Shown here piece after piece: positions 13,371 to 24,830 of a DNA stretch of 64,000 nucleotides. The DNA is from Eopsaltria australis (taxonomy: Eukaryota > Chordata > Aves > Passeriformes > Petroicidae), in assembly GCA_034509425.1 (NCBI GenBank), contig JAVTVJ010000344.1:166608-230607 (forward strand), read 5' to 3'. The position numbers and the translations under genes are program-made. Under the pieces are notes generated by a model. The model saw nothing but the letters and a program-made list of their open reading frames with translations. It was not told where the DNA came from and did not search any database. How positions within the stretch are numbered: the first letter of the stretch is position 1; each line of letters starts with the position of its first letter.

Positions 13371-14842
13371 CACCTGCTTCAGTGGAGGAAATTAATGACT
13401 TGTGTGGCTCAGTTTCAGAGCCTGGAGTGGTTCTGAATTTGCAATTGCAAATATGTCCTTTCAGCTGCTGCTGCCTCATTCAGCATGGTATTGTGAAGCC
13501 AGTATTGTACAATCTGTCACTAGTTGACCTTTTTCAACTGGTTACTCTCTTGCTCTTCCTTCCCATCTCTCCTTCTCTCTGCATAGAAACCCTTTTTGAA
13601 GCTGAAATGTACTTTCCTAACACATTGAAGATAGATTATTTGTTTTGATGCAAGTTCTCATGGAGGGTGAATTGTAGAGAGGATATAAAAGTTTCTTTCT
13701 TGACGGCTGGATGCAGCAGCACTGGAGTGACTCGCAAGGACCAGCTTCCCAAACAAGCTTCATTCACAGGCTTTGGGTAAAAATCTCGTACCCTGATGAT
13801 GATCTGTAATTATTTTATGAATCACATTGACTTGGTCATTGAGATATTTACTCAGTGAATATCACAGTTAACAAAGAACTGCGTAATTAATTTGAGTCTA
13901 GTGAAAGTAGACTTTGATTAATTCACTTTTCACAAGGACAGGCATCAGGGAGTAGTTGCTCTGTGCTGATTCCAGCTCTGCAGTGCCAAAAGGCACTGCA
14001 TGTTTTCTAAGCAATTGGGAACTGAAGCAGCATGTTGCAGCTACTTCCCAAAGCACTGGGAGAGCAGGGGAAGAATTTCCTGCCAGAATGTAAGAGGCAT
14101 TGCATATCTGGGCCATTGGTGAAGCCTTGACAAAGTACAAGCTGGCTGTGGACCAGAATCTGCCATTTAAAATAATTTTATGCCTGGTTTAACTTGTTGG
14201 AAACCCATAAGCAGTAGCAACCGGTCAGCAAATAGAATTGTTCAGCATCAGCCACTGCTTTCAAAGCACTGAAGAATTAATTTGGAAAAGATCTCAAAAT
14301 AAATGTAGGATTTTGTGCATGTAGCAGGTTTACTTTTGTGTTAGCACTGCTGGGCAGATACCGCTGTCATTTTACAACATATTACAGCATTATAGTAAAA
14401 AAATAAAACTGCAGTTTACTCTTACTGACAGTCACCTTCATGTTTGCCTTCTTACTCCTATATATTTTGTGCTTCCTTTGTAAAGTCTCCTTTTAGTAAT
14501 TTGTCAAATCTTACTTGGAGAAACGGAAAGAAGGAAAGAGAACTATGACTGAGCTACAGCAAGAAAAGTAAGAAATGAAAAGGGTTTGAAAAGAAAAGAA
14601 CCTACTTCTAAAGTTTTAAAGAAACAAAACAGATGGTAGGTTGCAACTTTTTATTGTTTTCCTGTTTAACTTCTGTCAATTAATTCAGGATCTTTTCAAA
14701 GGGTCATAATTTTTTTTAGTAGTTGGACTGTTGAGTTGAAGTTTCTGTTCCCTTGTTGGATAATAAGTGCTTTGTACAATTAAGAATTTTATCATACTTA
14801 CAGTATGAGAGAACTGCATTAGTGGCATTTTCTGCATTTAAT
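13371..14842. other. Upstream FRMD3 intron, nothing recognised
   Basis: Unique sequence with no recognised repeat, exon or RNA gene. Confidence 0.5.
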
Positions 14843-15050
14843 TATAGAATCATTTAAGTTGAAAAAGCCTTCTAAGGTCATCAAGTCCAGCCATAGAACT
14901 AACACTGCCAAGTCTACCACTAAATCATGTCCCTAAGCTGCATGTCTACATGTCTTTTAAAATACTTCAGAGGCTGGTGCTCTCAATTACATACCTGGGC
15001 AGCCTGTTTCATGATGAAGAACTTTTTCTAATATCCAATCTAAACTAGCC
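14843..15050 (-). mobile_element. CR1 3' end fragment (CR1-F-like), minus strand
   Basis: The + strand begins atagaatcattta, the reverse complement of the CR1 tail octamers. It continues with sequence typical of the CR1 3' UTR (tcatcaagtccag, aacactgccaagt, catgtccctaagc, gggcagcctgtt) and ends with tccaatctaaact at the end of ORF2. This is a normal 5'-truncated copy that keeps its 3' tail, inserted on the minus strand. The taacactgccaag wording resembles the CR1-F type; the subfamily is from memory. Confidence 0.88.
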
Positions 15051-15777
15051 TTTTAGTGTTGATTAATAGTACATGAGTAAAAGTTGCACCTGCAAGCTGT
15101 GGAAATGCCTGGCTAAAATTCAGCTCATGTCTTTGGAGCAATTTTCAGAAGTCCATTTTCCCAGAGTCAACTTGAATCCTCCCTCTTGTGTGAATGGCAC
15201 CTCCCTTTGTTGCAGAGGGGTGACAGAAAGAGCTGTTTCTAGCAGGGGGCTGATCTGCTGGCATGTAGGTCAAGTCTGTGTATTAGTCAGCTTCTTTCTT
15301 TAACAGAAACATAAAATAAAATACAGCATATGGGAAACTACAGGCATGACCAGCTGAACTCTGGCCAAGTTGCATGCTAGCAAAAGACAGCATCTGCTGT
15401 GTAATTCTTGTCAAAAAACTATATTAATCTCTTTGGATCAGTATTTCACTTGAACTAATTTTCTCCTTTTGCCAAGCTCAATAGGCATGGTTAATACTGT
15501 TTGCTAGGCAAGATACTAAGTACCATTAAGATTAACTGAAAGGCATTGGTGTGGTGACCAAATCTGTGGAGAAGATGGTGCATGGTAACTATGGAGTCAC
15601 AACACAACAGTGCATAAAAACACGATTCAGGGCATTTCGATACTATACTGAAATTACAGTGCTGAAATTCAGTACTGTACAATTAACTACTGTAGCCAGC
15701 TGCAAAGCAGTTTGAATCAAGTGATTTATTTCAAAATGTGATAAGGAGAGGAAAATAATTTGAATATTGAATGTCAG
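15051..15777. other. Upstream FRMD3 intron, nothing recognised
   Basis: No repeat or exon recognised. A 76-codon open frame (15073-15303) has no known motif. Confidence 0.45.
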
Positions 15778-15871
15778 TTTTCTGGTTTTGGCTAGGGTAG
15801 AGTTAATTGCTTCTCAGTAGCTGGTACAGTGCTGTTTGAGACTCAGAATAATGTTGATAATTAGTGCTACT
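15778..15871 (+). mobile_element. Endogenous retrovirus LTR, 5' fragment
   Basis: Starts with tctggttttggct, followed by gtagagttaatt, cagtagctggtacagtg and aataatgttgataa. This matches the 5' end (U3 start) of a widespread bird LTR and lines up with the first part of the full LTR at 59505-60035, read in the opposite orientation. The interior appears deleted (gttgataa joins directly to ttagtgctac), and the fragment runs straight into CR1 sequence at about 15872. No retroviral coding region is nearby. Confidence 0.75.
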
Positions 15872-16430
15872 ACACTGGGAGGAGCTGTTGACACCCTCAA
15901 AGACAGAAAGTCCCTGCAGTGAGACCTCAGCAAACTTGAGATCAGCAGTCACCAGCTGTATGAAGTGTAACAAAGACAAGTGCTGGATTCTGCACCTGGG
16001 ATGGGACAACCTTGGGTGCTGGGGAATGAGATGTTGGAAAGCAGAGCCATGGAAAGGCACGTGGGACTCCTGGTCAATGACTGGAGTCAATGACCATGAG
16101 TCAGCAGTGCCCTGGCAGCCAGGAGGGCCAGCCCTGTCCTAGGGTGCACCAGACACAGCATCACCGGCTGGGCAAGGGAGGGGATTGTCCTGCTCTCAGC
16201 TGGGGTGGCCTCACCTCGAGTGCTGGGGGCTAGTTTGGGCAACACAATGTGAGAAAGACATTAAACTGTTAGCATCCTATGGAAATCTATGAAGATGGTG
16301 AAGGGCCTTGAGGGGAAGCTGTATGAGGAGTGACTGAGGTCACTTGGTGTGTTCAACTTGGAGAAGAGAACGAGGGGAGAGCTCATTGCAGTCTTCATCT
16401 TCCTTGTGAGGGGAAGAAGAGAGGCAGATA
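15872..16430 (+). mobile_element. CR1 LINE fragment, + strand, C-terminal RT region
   Basis: Begins with actgggaggagctgttgac, matching the codons just after the RT DD motif. It continues with caagtgctggattctgcacctggg and cagcatcaccggctgg, then the cttgagggga and tgaggagtgactgaggtcac segment of the ORF2 C-terminus, with in-frame breaks. It overlaps about 100 bases of the equivalent part of the 11875-13370 copy, so it is a separate insertion. Around 16430 it switches to a minus-strand CR1 without any 3' UTR. Confidence 0.88.
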
Positions 16431-17655
16431 CTGTGCTCCTGTGCTTAACTACCCTCTGAGTAAAGAATTTCTTTCTAACATCCAAGCTAAAACTGCACTA
16501 TCAGTTTAAAATCATTGTCAATTGTCCTGTCACTACATGCCCATTTAAAAAGTCCCTCTCCCTTCTTTTTATAAGCCCCCTTAAGGTACTGACAGGCCTC
16601 AATGAGGTCTGCCTGAAGCCTTCTCTTCTCCAGGATGAACAACCCCAATTATCTCAGCTTGTCTTTGCAGGAGAGGTGCTCCAGCCCTCTGATCATCTTC
16701 ATTGCCCTTTGGACTCTCCAACAGGTCCATGTCCTTCCTGTGCTGGGACCCCAGAGTTGGATGCAGGGTTCCAGCTAGGGTGTCACCAGAGCAGAGCAGA
16801 GGGGCAGAATCCCCTCCCTCCCCTACTGCCCACGCTGCTTTGGATGCAGCCCAGGACACGTTTGGCTTTCTGGGCTGGGAGTGCTCATTGCTGGGTCATG
16901 TCCAGCCCCTCATCCCCCAGCACCTCCAAGCCCTTCTTGTCAGGATTACTCTCCATCTGTCCATCCCCCAGCCTGTGTTGGTTCTGGGGGTTGCCCCGAC
17001 CCAGGTACAGCACCTTGCACTTGGTCTTTTAAACTGTATGGGATTTCCATAGCCCAATTCTTGAGCTTGTTCATGTTCTTTAGGATGGCATCCTGTCCTG
17101 TGAGTGTGTCAGCTGCATCACTCAGCTTGGTGTCACCTGCAAACATGCTGAAGCTGCATTCAATCTCACTGTCTGTGTCATTGACCAAGACATTAAAGAG
17201 CAGCAGTCACAAGACAGGGCCCTGATGGACACCACTGGATATAGAGCCATTGACCACAACTCTCTGCCTGTGTCCGTCCAGTCAATTCTTTATTCACTGA
17301 ATAGTTCATCCATCAAATCCATGTCTCTCCAGTTTGGAGAAAAGAATGTCATGTGGGACCATGCTGAAGGCTTTGCAGAGCTCTAGGCAGATGACATTTG
17401 CAGGTCTTCCTGTGTTGATTGTTGCTGCCATGTCATAGAATGCCACCTAATTGGTCAGGCACAATTTGCTCTCAGTAAAGCCATATGGCAGCTTTGGATC
17501 ACCTCCTTGCCTTTCATGTGCCTTAACAAATCTTCAAGAAGGATCTGCTCCATGATCTTCCCAGGCACAGAGATGAGGCTCCTGAGCTGCGGTTCCCTGG
17601 ATCTTCCCTTTAAAAATGGGGGTGGTGTTTCCTTTCCCCTCCATGAAAACACAAC
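16431..17655 (-). mobile_element. CR1 LINE fragment, minus strand, RT through ORF2 end
   Basis: Reverse-complement CR1. From the left: gagtaaagaatttctttctaa (end of ORF2), ctgaacaac-type and ccagccctctgatcatctt segments, and the conserved ccaggtacagcaccttgcactt. RT block: the minus frame 16946-17188 reads ECSFSMFAGDTKLSDAA, where FAGD replaces the catalytic FADD. Then come sequence for the VNGSI-type block and gatctgctccatgatcttccc near 17540-17565. The 5' part and endonuclease are absent. The mutated aspartate and frameshifts mean it is inactive. It abuts a + strand CR1 tail to tail at about 16430. Confidence 0.9.
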
Positions 17656-18715
17656 ATAGCAGTTTTTTCAGATGAACTACATATAAAGGTTTAAGGGACA
17701 AAGAAGCAGTGAAGTACTGACTCTACATTTTGATGATTCCTTGATTACTATACCTCATTTTAATTCACAGTTTTAGCATTCCTGAACCTACTGTTGTGCA
17801 CCAGCAGCAGCTCACTGCAAGCAATGGTTCAACATCTGAGCCAACTGGTGAAATATCTTTGAAGACATATACTGCATCAAAACCACTAATCTACATCAAC
17901 CAATAACAGGATTAAAAATACATCAAAACAGAAACTCAAAACATAATTAGGCTAAAGAGGCCTCTCTCCTCCCCCCATGCTCCCACTTGTAGTCTCAGGA
18001 GCTGTCGTAAATGACTATATACATAAAAGCTCTTTGTACGTTTGGATGCAGGAAATATTTCTCCCTTGCAAACACATCACGAAACCCGAATGTATACAAA
18101 CCCTAAGGCATAAACAAACCATCTGAGAAGCGTGGTCACATCAGAGGTCCCCTGATTTGCACATTTAAGAACTGACAGAGGCAAGAGGATGAATGATTGC
18201 AGAACATTCCTCCCACAAACACTAAAAATAGTTTTCAAAATACTGGATGAAAAGGAGAAAATCTATTTTAAGATAGTAGAACTTTGCTTCTGTCAATGGT
18301 GATTTTCAGAACAATATTAACATGAAGCAGAACACCTCTTAAATTTTGAGGCACTGCTGTTGGTTAATACAAGATGCATCCAAAACTTGTAGTAATTTTG
18401 ATTACAGGAAAAATAATATCTACCATATTAAAAGAGTTTCATATGCAGCACCTTCAGCAACTTTTATTAAATATCACCAGTTGTAGGATTATAGAGAAAC
18501 AGAATTTTCAGTACATCAAACATTCCTCTTGTGTTGCACTTCCAAGGGCTAGCAATATATAGTGATACCACTGCAATAGATCTCACAATCAATCTCAATT
18601 ATGTTTGCTTTTCCTCTTACCCTCCCCCATTTCCTTTCTAATGGAAGCAATTAAAAGCTAGCTTTCCTAAGGACAGCAGTTAGGAGATACACAAAAAAGC
18701 TAAAAAACATCTCAC

Positions 18716-18774
18716 CAATTCCACTCATAATCACCATCGTATCAATATTAACAGATATCGCAGTAACTTCAAAC
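18716..18774 (-). other. Exon-like segment on minus strand, unproven
   Basis: On the minus strand a stretch of 59 nt lies between an acceptor-like attttcag and a donor-like gtgaga. It is open, reading FEVTAISVNIDTMVIMSGIG. I do not recognise the peptide. Its entry phase does not match the exit phase of the candidate at 19357-19484, so the two cannot be consecutive in these frames. It may be chance. Confidence 0.15.
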
Positions 18775-19188
18775 CTGAAAATATTAAGTACTTCAAAGGT
18801 CAACAGTTCAATGATGTTCCAGCAGGACAATGGTAACAAATTCAGACACATTTCCATTTTATATTGTGAACTTCTGAATTTTAGAGATCTGATCCTAACA
18901 TCTAATGCTTATTATTTGAAATTTAATATACTAGAGAGATTAGAAGTCCAACTTTAGAGTAATTTTGAATATCTATATTTAAGAACTTGCTGATATCATG
19001 AAATATTATCATTTGGTCTGGATTGTCCTTACTCCCTTCTCTTTTTGGTTTAGTAGAGAATAAACCTTCTCACAAGGCTCAGTTGTTAGCATTGCTTTAT
19101 TAAATAGCTTTCTTTGATGTCAACAGAGGTGCCTCTGTCTGGAAAAAACTTCCAAAATCAAAACTGTGTCTGCTCCTCCTCCCTGCAG

Positions 19189-19190
<2 letters not shown>

Positions 19191-19227
<37 letters not shown>
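19191..19227. repeat. (AC)n dinucleotide microsatellite
   Basis: An uninterrupted run of about 18 AC units, likely polymorphic in length. Confidence 0.98.
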
Positions 19228-19228
<1 letters not shown>

Positions 19229-19356
19229 TCATTCTTTCTGAATCTCTCTCCTTCATCTTTGTCACGTCCTAAATACAACAAAGCAATCAAAGAAAATGGA
19301 AAATAGTTTGAAATATGAGACTAACAGTGCCATATACATTTGCGAGTAATACTTAC

Positions 19357-19484
19357 AAAGAAGAAAAACACTATCAGTAACATGACTTCAGAGACCAGCA
19401 ATCTTATAGAATTACCACTTCTTAAAATGCTTTTGGGACATTCATCCCACTTAGCAGCCAAATTCATCTTTCCTTGTGTTTCTT
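19357..19484 (-). other. Exon-like segment on minus strand, unproven
   Basis: On the minus strand an acceptor-like tgcttttctttag is followed by 128 nt of open frame and a perfect donor gtaagt. The frame reads KMNLAAKWDECPKS, ILRSGNSIRLL and VSEVMLLIVFFFF. The last part is a hydrophobic stretch long enough to span a membrane. I do not recognise it, and there is no matching neighbour exon with compatible phase. It could be a chance frame, a noncoding RNA exon or part of an unrecognised antisense gene. Confidence 0.2.
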
Positions 19485-21444
19485 CTAAAGAAAAGCAGCA
19501 AACTGACCTCTGTATGACCCATAGGATTAGGAACTCTGATACAGGGCATTCAGAAATCTTAGTTGTCCTTCTGCAATTCTTGCTCTCGTGGATCAAGCAT
19601 GTTCATCTGGAAAAGCAAACCCCTCTTTGACTCCTCTTTTGTCATACATGTCTAATAGTCATTACAGTTGATATTACCTTGCATGCCCACACTCCTCAGC
19701 ACCTCTCTCTGATAATCTCTAAAGAATGCTCAGATGACTGGAGCCCTGGTGCAGTGCAGTGACTGCTTCTGAGGAAAGGATTACAGGTAAAGTTCTATCT
19801 GGATTTACTGAGAGTGTTGGCTGTAAACTGACTAAACAAAACCCAAATTAAGACTGTAAGGCTTCATAGATACAATTGTTTTAAAAGATGCTGGACTGTA
19901 TGGTGTCAGCATTTTTGTCTTCAGCATACCTGGACTTTGAGATTTTAAGTCCAGAAACCAATTTGGAACACCTACAATTCCTGAAGATTTTTATATAATC
20001 CTGGAATTTTAGGTTGACAATTATTCTTCACAATATCTACTAGGCAATAGATTTTTCAACAATAAGGTTTCTTACTTTCAGTTCTACTTTCTTTTCCTCC
20101 TACCCTCACATTATTTCTTACATCTGTGCAGAACTAATGGACTTAAAGCAAATGTGTATTCCAACTGGAAATTTATAATCACAGCTTTCAAATGACATGC
20201 TGTGTTAATCTCCCTTCACTCTAGATTCAGATGCTAATATCAGCTGGAAGTATATTGAAATTACAAAGGCAAGAACAAGAAGTAGTAGTCCTACTGACCA
20301 ATTTTGAAATAACAACAGTTTCCAGTGGGTTTATAAGTGATTTTCTGATGTTTTGATTATTGAACTGTTCTCCCACATCATCTGGGGAAGAGTGGAAGTC
20401 ACAGTGCAATGCCATTTCTCAGAAAATATGCAATAGCCACTTGAGACTGTGCAGCGATGTTTCCTGATTTTCCAGTTAAGAGGAAAGTATAATGGCAAAA
20501 TACTGGGGCTAAGAAGGGAGATAATGAAACTGGTTTTTGCTAACATCTCCTGTTAGCAGCAGCAACTTTTCCTTCTCTTAGGAGCAAATGCTACATCAAA
20601 AGTAGCAGCAAGGGATTCAACATTTGGCGTACACTAAAGTAGCACAATGCAGTGCCAAGTAAAGAAATTCCAGCAACTCGGAATGGGATTTTTCTGGCAG
20701 AAATCAAAGGATTGCTTGGATGAAGTTCAAGTTTCTGCTACTGGCTTAAAATTGGCTATGCTGCTCATCTATCTAAGAAAATTCAAGTACCAGCAAATAC
20801 TGAACTAAACAAGGTGCCATTTTCTCAGTATAAACACTTCAAGTGTGAGGTGAAGTTTGCAAGCAGAAAAGCTAAACACACTTTATCTTTTACCACTTAT
20901 CACTTCATCAGTTTTTATCACTTTATCTTTTTCAATTTTAAGTTATTTTAGTTTTTATCAAATTTCTATGTCTTTATATCACTGGCTTCACCGACTGTTA
21001 TCTTTTAAGCCCAGATGGCAACCAAGCATCAAGCACATACTTGTTCACACCCCCCACTGTACCCCCACCCTGGTGGAATGGGAAGCAGAATCAAAAGAAA
21101 AACTCCTAAGTTGAGATTAGAACAGTTTAGCAACTGAAACAAAGTAAAATATTTAAAATCAATAGTTAATTTTTTTTTTAAAAAAGGTAATACTCATGGA
21201 AAAACAAGTGATGTACAATACAGTTGCTCACCCCCCACTGACAGATGTCAGACCCCATTGCCAAACATTTATCAGCTCCATTTCCAGGTAACTCCTGCAC
21301 TTTATATACTGTCCAAGATGTTCTGTGTTCTGGAATTTACCTTAGGCCAGTACGTGTCACCTGTCCCGGCTATGCTCCTGGCTTTTTGTTCAAGACCTCA
21401 TAGGCAAAGCATGAGAGACTGAATAAGTGCTTGACTTTGGATTA

Positions 21445-21606
21445 CAATTGCCCAGAGAACCTGCAGATGCCCCATCCCCAAAAGTGTTCAAGGCCAGGTT
21501 GGTTGGGGCCCTGAGCAACCCGAATCTAGTGAATGGCATCCTTGACCATGGGATGATCTTTAAGGTCCCTTTCAACCCAAACCATTCTGTGATTCTTTCA
21601 TTCTAT
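21445..21606 (+). mobile_element. CR1 3' end fragment, + strand
   Basis: Short 5'-truncated CR1. It reads attgcccagagaa, tgccccatcccc, gtgttcaaggccaggttgg and cctttcaacccaaaccattc, and ends in the octamer tail (attctgtgattctttcattctat). This is the usual end of ORF2 plus 3' UTR of an avian CR1. Confidence 0.95.
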
Positions 21607-24600
21607 CTACTGTTCATTTTTGAACTTACAGTTTCCTTCCTGCAGGAGTCTGTAACCACTGACCTTCTGTAGAATGCGTAGACACTGGTTGAGGAGGATC
21701 AAGAGTTACCGGCACCTTTTTAATAGGTAGTTACTGATGTGATCCATTGCAGAACTGCTGACTGAGAAAGATTAGTGCTAACACTGTGTATTTTACTCAC
21801 ATGTTCATTTCTGTCTTTTTCACTTGGGTGTGATGTACTTTTAACTGTATTCAGAATTTGGTGTTAGAGGCAGAAAAATAAGTTTGAAGATACTGACAAC
21901 ATTGGGTCTAAAGCTAAAGAAGTTACCTCGGAGACACTTCTAATAGATGTTTAAGCATACCAATGCCCTCCTTAGAATTTAGTTATGTGTAGGTGAATAT
22001 CTTAGCCCCTCCAGTTCTGCATGAAGGAGTAAATTGTGCTCATTTTTTTGAGCAGTTGACCTAAAGGGAAAACACTCAAGCAGCAAAAGCCAAAGTCATG
22101 GTTGTGCCACCTTGTCTTTGTTTTCATTTTACACGTTTTACTCACCTCTCACAAAATTTAATGTGGTTGGTTCTCTGTAGCAATGATTTTACAGATTTGA
22201 AAGTGCTAAGCTGTTCACCTTCTTTTACAAATTTATGCTTACTGATGTGGAACTGCACACCCTGATTCTACCCCATGCTTCACATTGATCCCCTCTGGGG
22301 TAATTTAAAAGTGTTTGCTTTTGCAAAATGTACAGTAATCCTGCTTTTGAAAGTAGTTTTTAAATTCCGTACTAGTATTCTTTTTAAAAAGACAATTTGT
22401 CTGGGGTGAGAGAAGCTAAGAATTTTAGAACATGTAGACTGTTCTCTGAGTTCTGATGTCACCATTATATCTGTGAAGTTATCCTTTTTAGGCACCAACA
22501 GCTCTTTACTGGTAGTTTATTTAAATTTTAGGAATGCAGTTAGTTTGCCTCTTTATATCAACTTCTATAGAGGTTTTCTTTGTGCAAAGGTCCTATTTTA
22601 CAGTATGTAAAATATTTGCTTATAGTAATTTACCTTTTACTTTAAAGGAACCTGTAAAATTTGAAGCAATTGTAAAGTTTGTACTTATCTGAAATAGAGT
22701 TGTTTATCTCCATGATCTGAACGGCATCACTGTAGTACAGTGCACTTGTTAATTTCTCATGCTTACACTTGAAAATTGGTATGCAAGTGGGAAGCTGAAT
22801 GAGTGGTGGGAGGCTTTTCTTCCTTCTCCCCAGAACAGTTTGGCAGAGCTTGAATGAAAGCAATGTATGAGAGCAATGGGACACATGCCTCTATCATCCT
22901 TAAAGAACAGTGGGCTTCTGTTTTATTCCTGTTTAATGCAACCTCTTTGGTATTTTTACAGGGATTAGATTCCTGGTTCATGCATATTTCTGAAGAAAAT
23001 GACTTACAGAATAATAGTCATTGGCTGATGCCACGTAATAGTTCTGTTAGGAGATTGGTGTGGAAGCATGCAGAATTGTCAGATGGGAACACAAAATGGC
23101 ATTTTGGCAAATGTTAGTCTGTTGAGGCTTGTTTTAAATAGTTTTAACAGCCTTGTGGCACTGAGCTGGTGGGATCCAAAATTGGTGTGGAGAAGGATGA
23201 GACGTAGGAAATGAACAGCAAACATAAGCATACACTGCCAAGCAAGGTACTTGTCTCTCTTGGCATCCTCTTGGAAATGTTTGAGTAGCTCCTTGGGAAC
23301 TGGTGTGTAGTGGAGACAGAAGAGTTGAAGGAAGAATTTATGTGTAGAGAGAGTATGTCTGAAAATTCACTTACATTACATTTAGGAAAGCCCCTCAGAG
23401 AGGAAAAAACCCCAAATTATAAGTGCTGTCGTTATGGTTTTCAAAACTGGAGACTCACAGATTCTCAGGGTATATATTTATGTGGGCAAAGTATTGAACT
23501 TGCCTTCACTGGGAGACATTGAAATTCTTGGTCTCCCAAACTTACTTTCTCCACCCAGATTGCTCTTACCTAGGATGCTCATGTTTCACAGTCTGCTGAA
23601 GCTGGAGACAAATCCTGGGCACTTCATCTCTGGGGAAAGCACTTCTATAGAAGTTTAACAGGTGAACATTCAACGGTGTACATAAAGACTCTTTCTGCTC
23701 TTTACTCTTTGCACATTTAATTTTTTAGTAGTTGCCCATTCATTTTAAATCTCCATGTATTAAGTAATAATTTTTAAAAAGAGGTAAGCCTCTTTTCTAC
23801 CTTTTTAAAAAATTTATATATATGTTTTTATTAGAAACAGTTTCTATCAGTAGCAATGACTTCACCTCCTTACTTTGTAAATCTATGATCAATGAGAATC
23901 TAATGTGCAATGTGTAAGTAGAAAGTTGACAAATTACTTAATTGGTTTTCTTTCCCTTTTTTGTGCTGGAAATGTTAGTGCAGACAAGCTTAGAATGGTG
24001 AATATATAAGTAGAGAGGAGAAGGCAACATGGAAAGGAAGAAATACTCCTGCCTAGACAATATTTGAGTTTCTCAAATATAAATTCAAATATGAATCATA
24101 AAGGTGTCCAATTAACTTTTTTTCTCTCTTCATCTTACCACCCTGAGGGAGCATACACTGAGAATCCCCGCTCCTCCCCCTGTTACTTTCTGTTGCTTTA
24201 GGCTTTCTAGAACCACCCAAAAAGGCATTTTATTTTTTTATGTTCACTTGCAGTATGTATTCAATACATATTTCTTAAAAGTTTAAGAAATAACTGTGAT
24301 TGATTTTACTTGTATATTTTTAAATCATCTTTAGACCTTATCTACAAAATTTTCATTTTTAGCTTCCCCTCAGTACTGATGTGAACTTTAAAAATGCTTG
24401 GAACTGTCAGTACCTATAAAAGGAACAAGTATTTCTGATCTGCACTTGTAAATACATATTGTAATTAGATCGCCCTGTGTTTTTGTAAGTATAAGCACTG
24501 TCAAGTCATCACTGGTCAGTGCCAGTGTTCAGTAATAACAGAGCATGAAAATGTGGAAAGAGTCCATGCTGGCAGCAATGCTGTCCATTACAAATTTTGC

Positions 24601-24756
24601 CTAAAACAACAGAGAAGAAAATTTTACTGTTACAGGTTAGTGAAAATGAGAAGAATGTGCTTGATTTTAGTAGCAGGCTCAATTCTTTTACCTATCCATG
24701 ACGGTCATTTCTGTTATAAGCAGAGATCCTTAGCATAGATCATCATCACAGCATGG
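21607..24756. other. Upstream FRMD3 intron, nothing recognised
   Basis: T-rich unique intronic DNA. No exon, RNA gene or repeat family seen. Confidence 0.5.
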
Positions 24757-24830
24757 TAGAATCACAGAATAGTTTGGGTAGGAAGGGACCTTGAAAGGCC
24801 CTGTAATCCAACCTCCCTGCAATGAGCAGG
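24757..24830 (-). mobile_element. CR1 3' tail fragment, minus strand
   Basis: The + strand reads tagaatcacagaatagtttg then ggaagggaccttgaaaggcc and ccaacctccctgcaatgagc, which is the reverse complement of a CR1 3' UTR with octamer tail. Only about 75 bases survive. The right edge shows a duplicated caatgagcag (24820-24829 and 24837-24846). Confidence 0.9.

Larger units (their letters stand above)
17656..21444. other. Intron segment with reversed strand composition
   Basis: Unlike most of the window, whose + strand is T and G rich, several rows here are rich in A and C on the + strand. Counts by eye: 17881-17940 A33 C14 T10 G3; 18061-18120 A25 C20 T9 G6; 18721-18780 A24 C16 T15 G5. The segment lies between a minus CR1 and a plus CR1. 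It contains an (AC)n repeat and two exon-like minus-strand stretches, which are listed separately. No known gene is recognised. Confidence 0.5.

Noticed and set aside
16676..17225. Three overlapping + strand open frames of 114-118 codons rich in Pro, Ser and Leu
   Set aside because: They are antisense of the CR1 ORF2 at 16431-17655, whose minus strand reads the FAGDTKL block.
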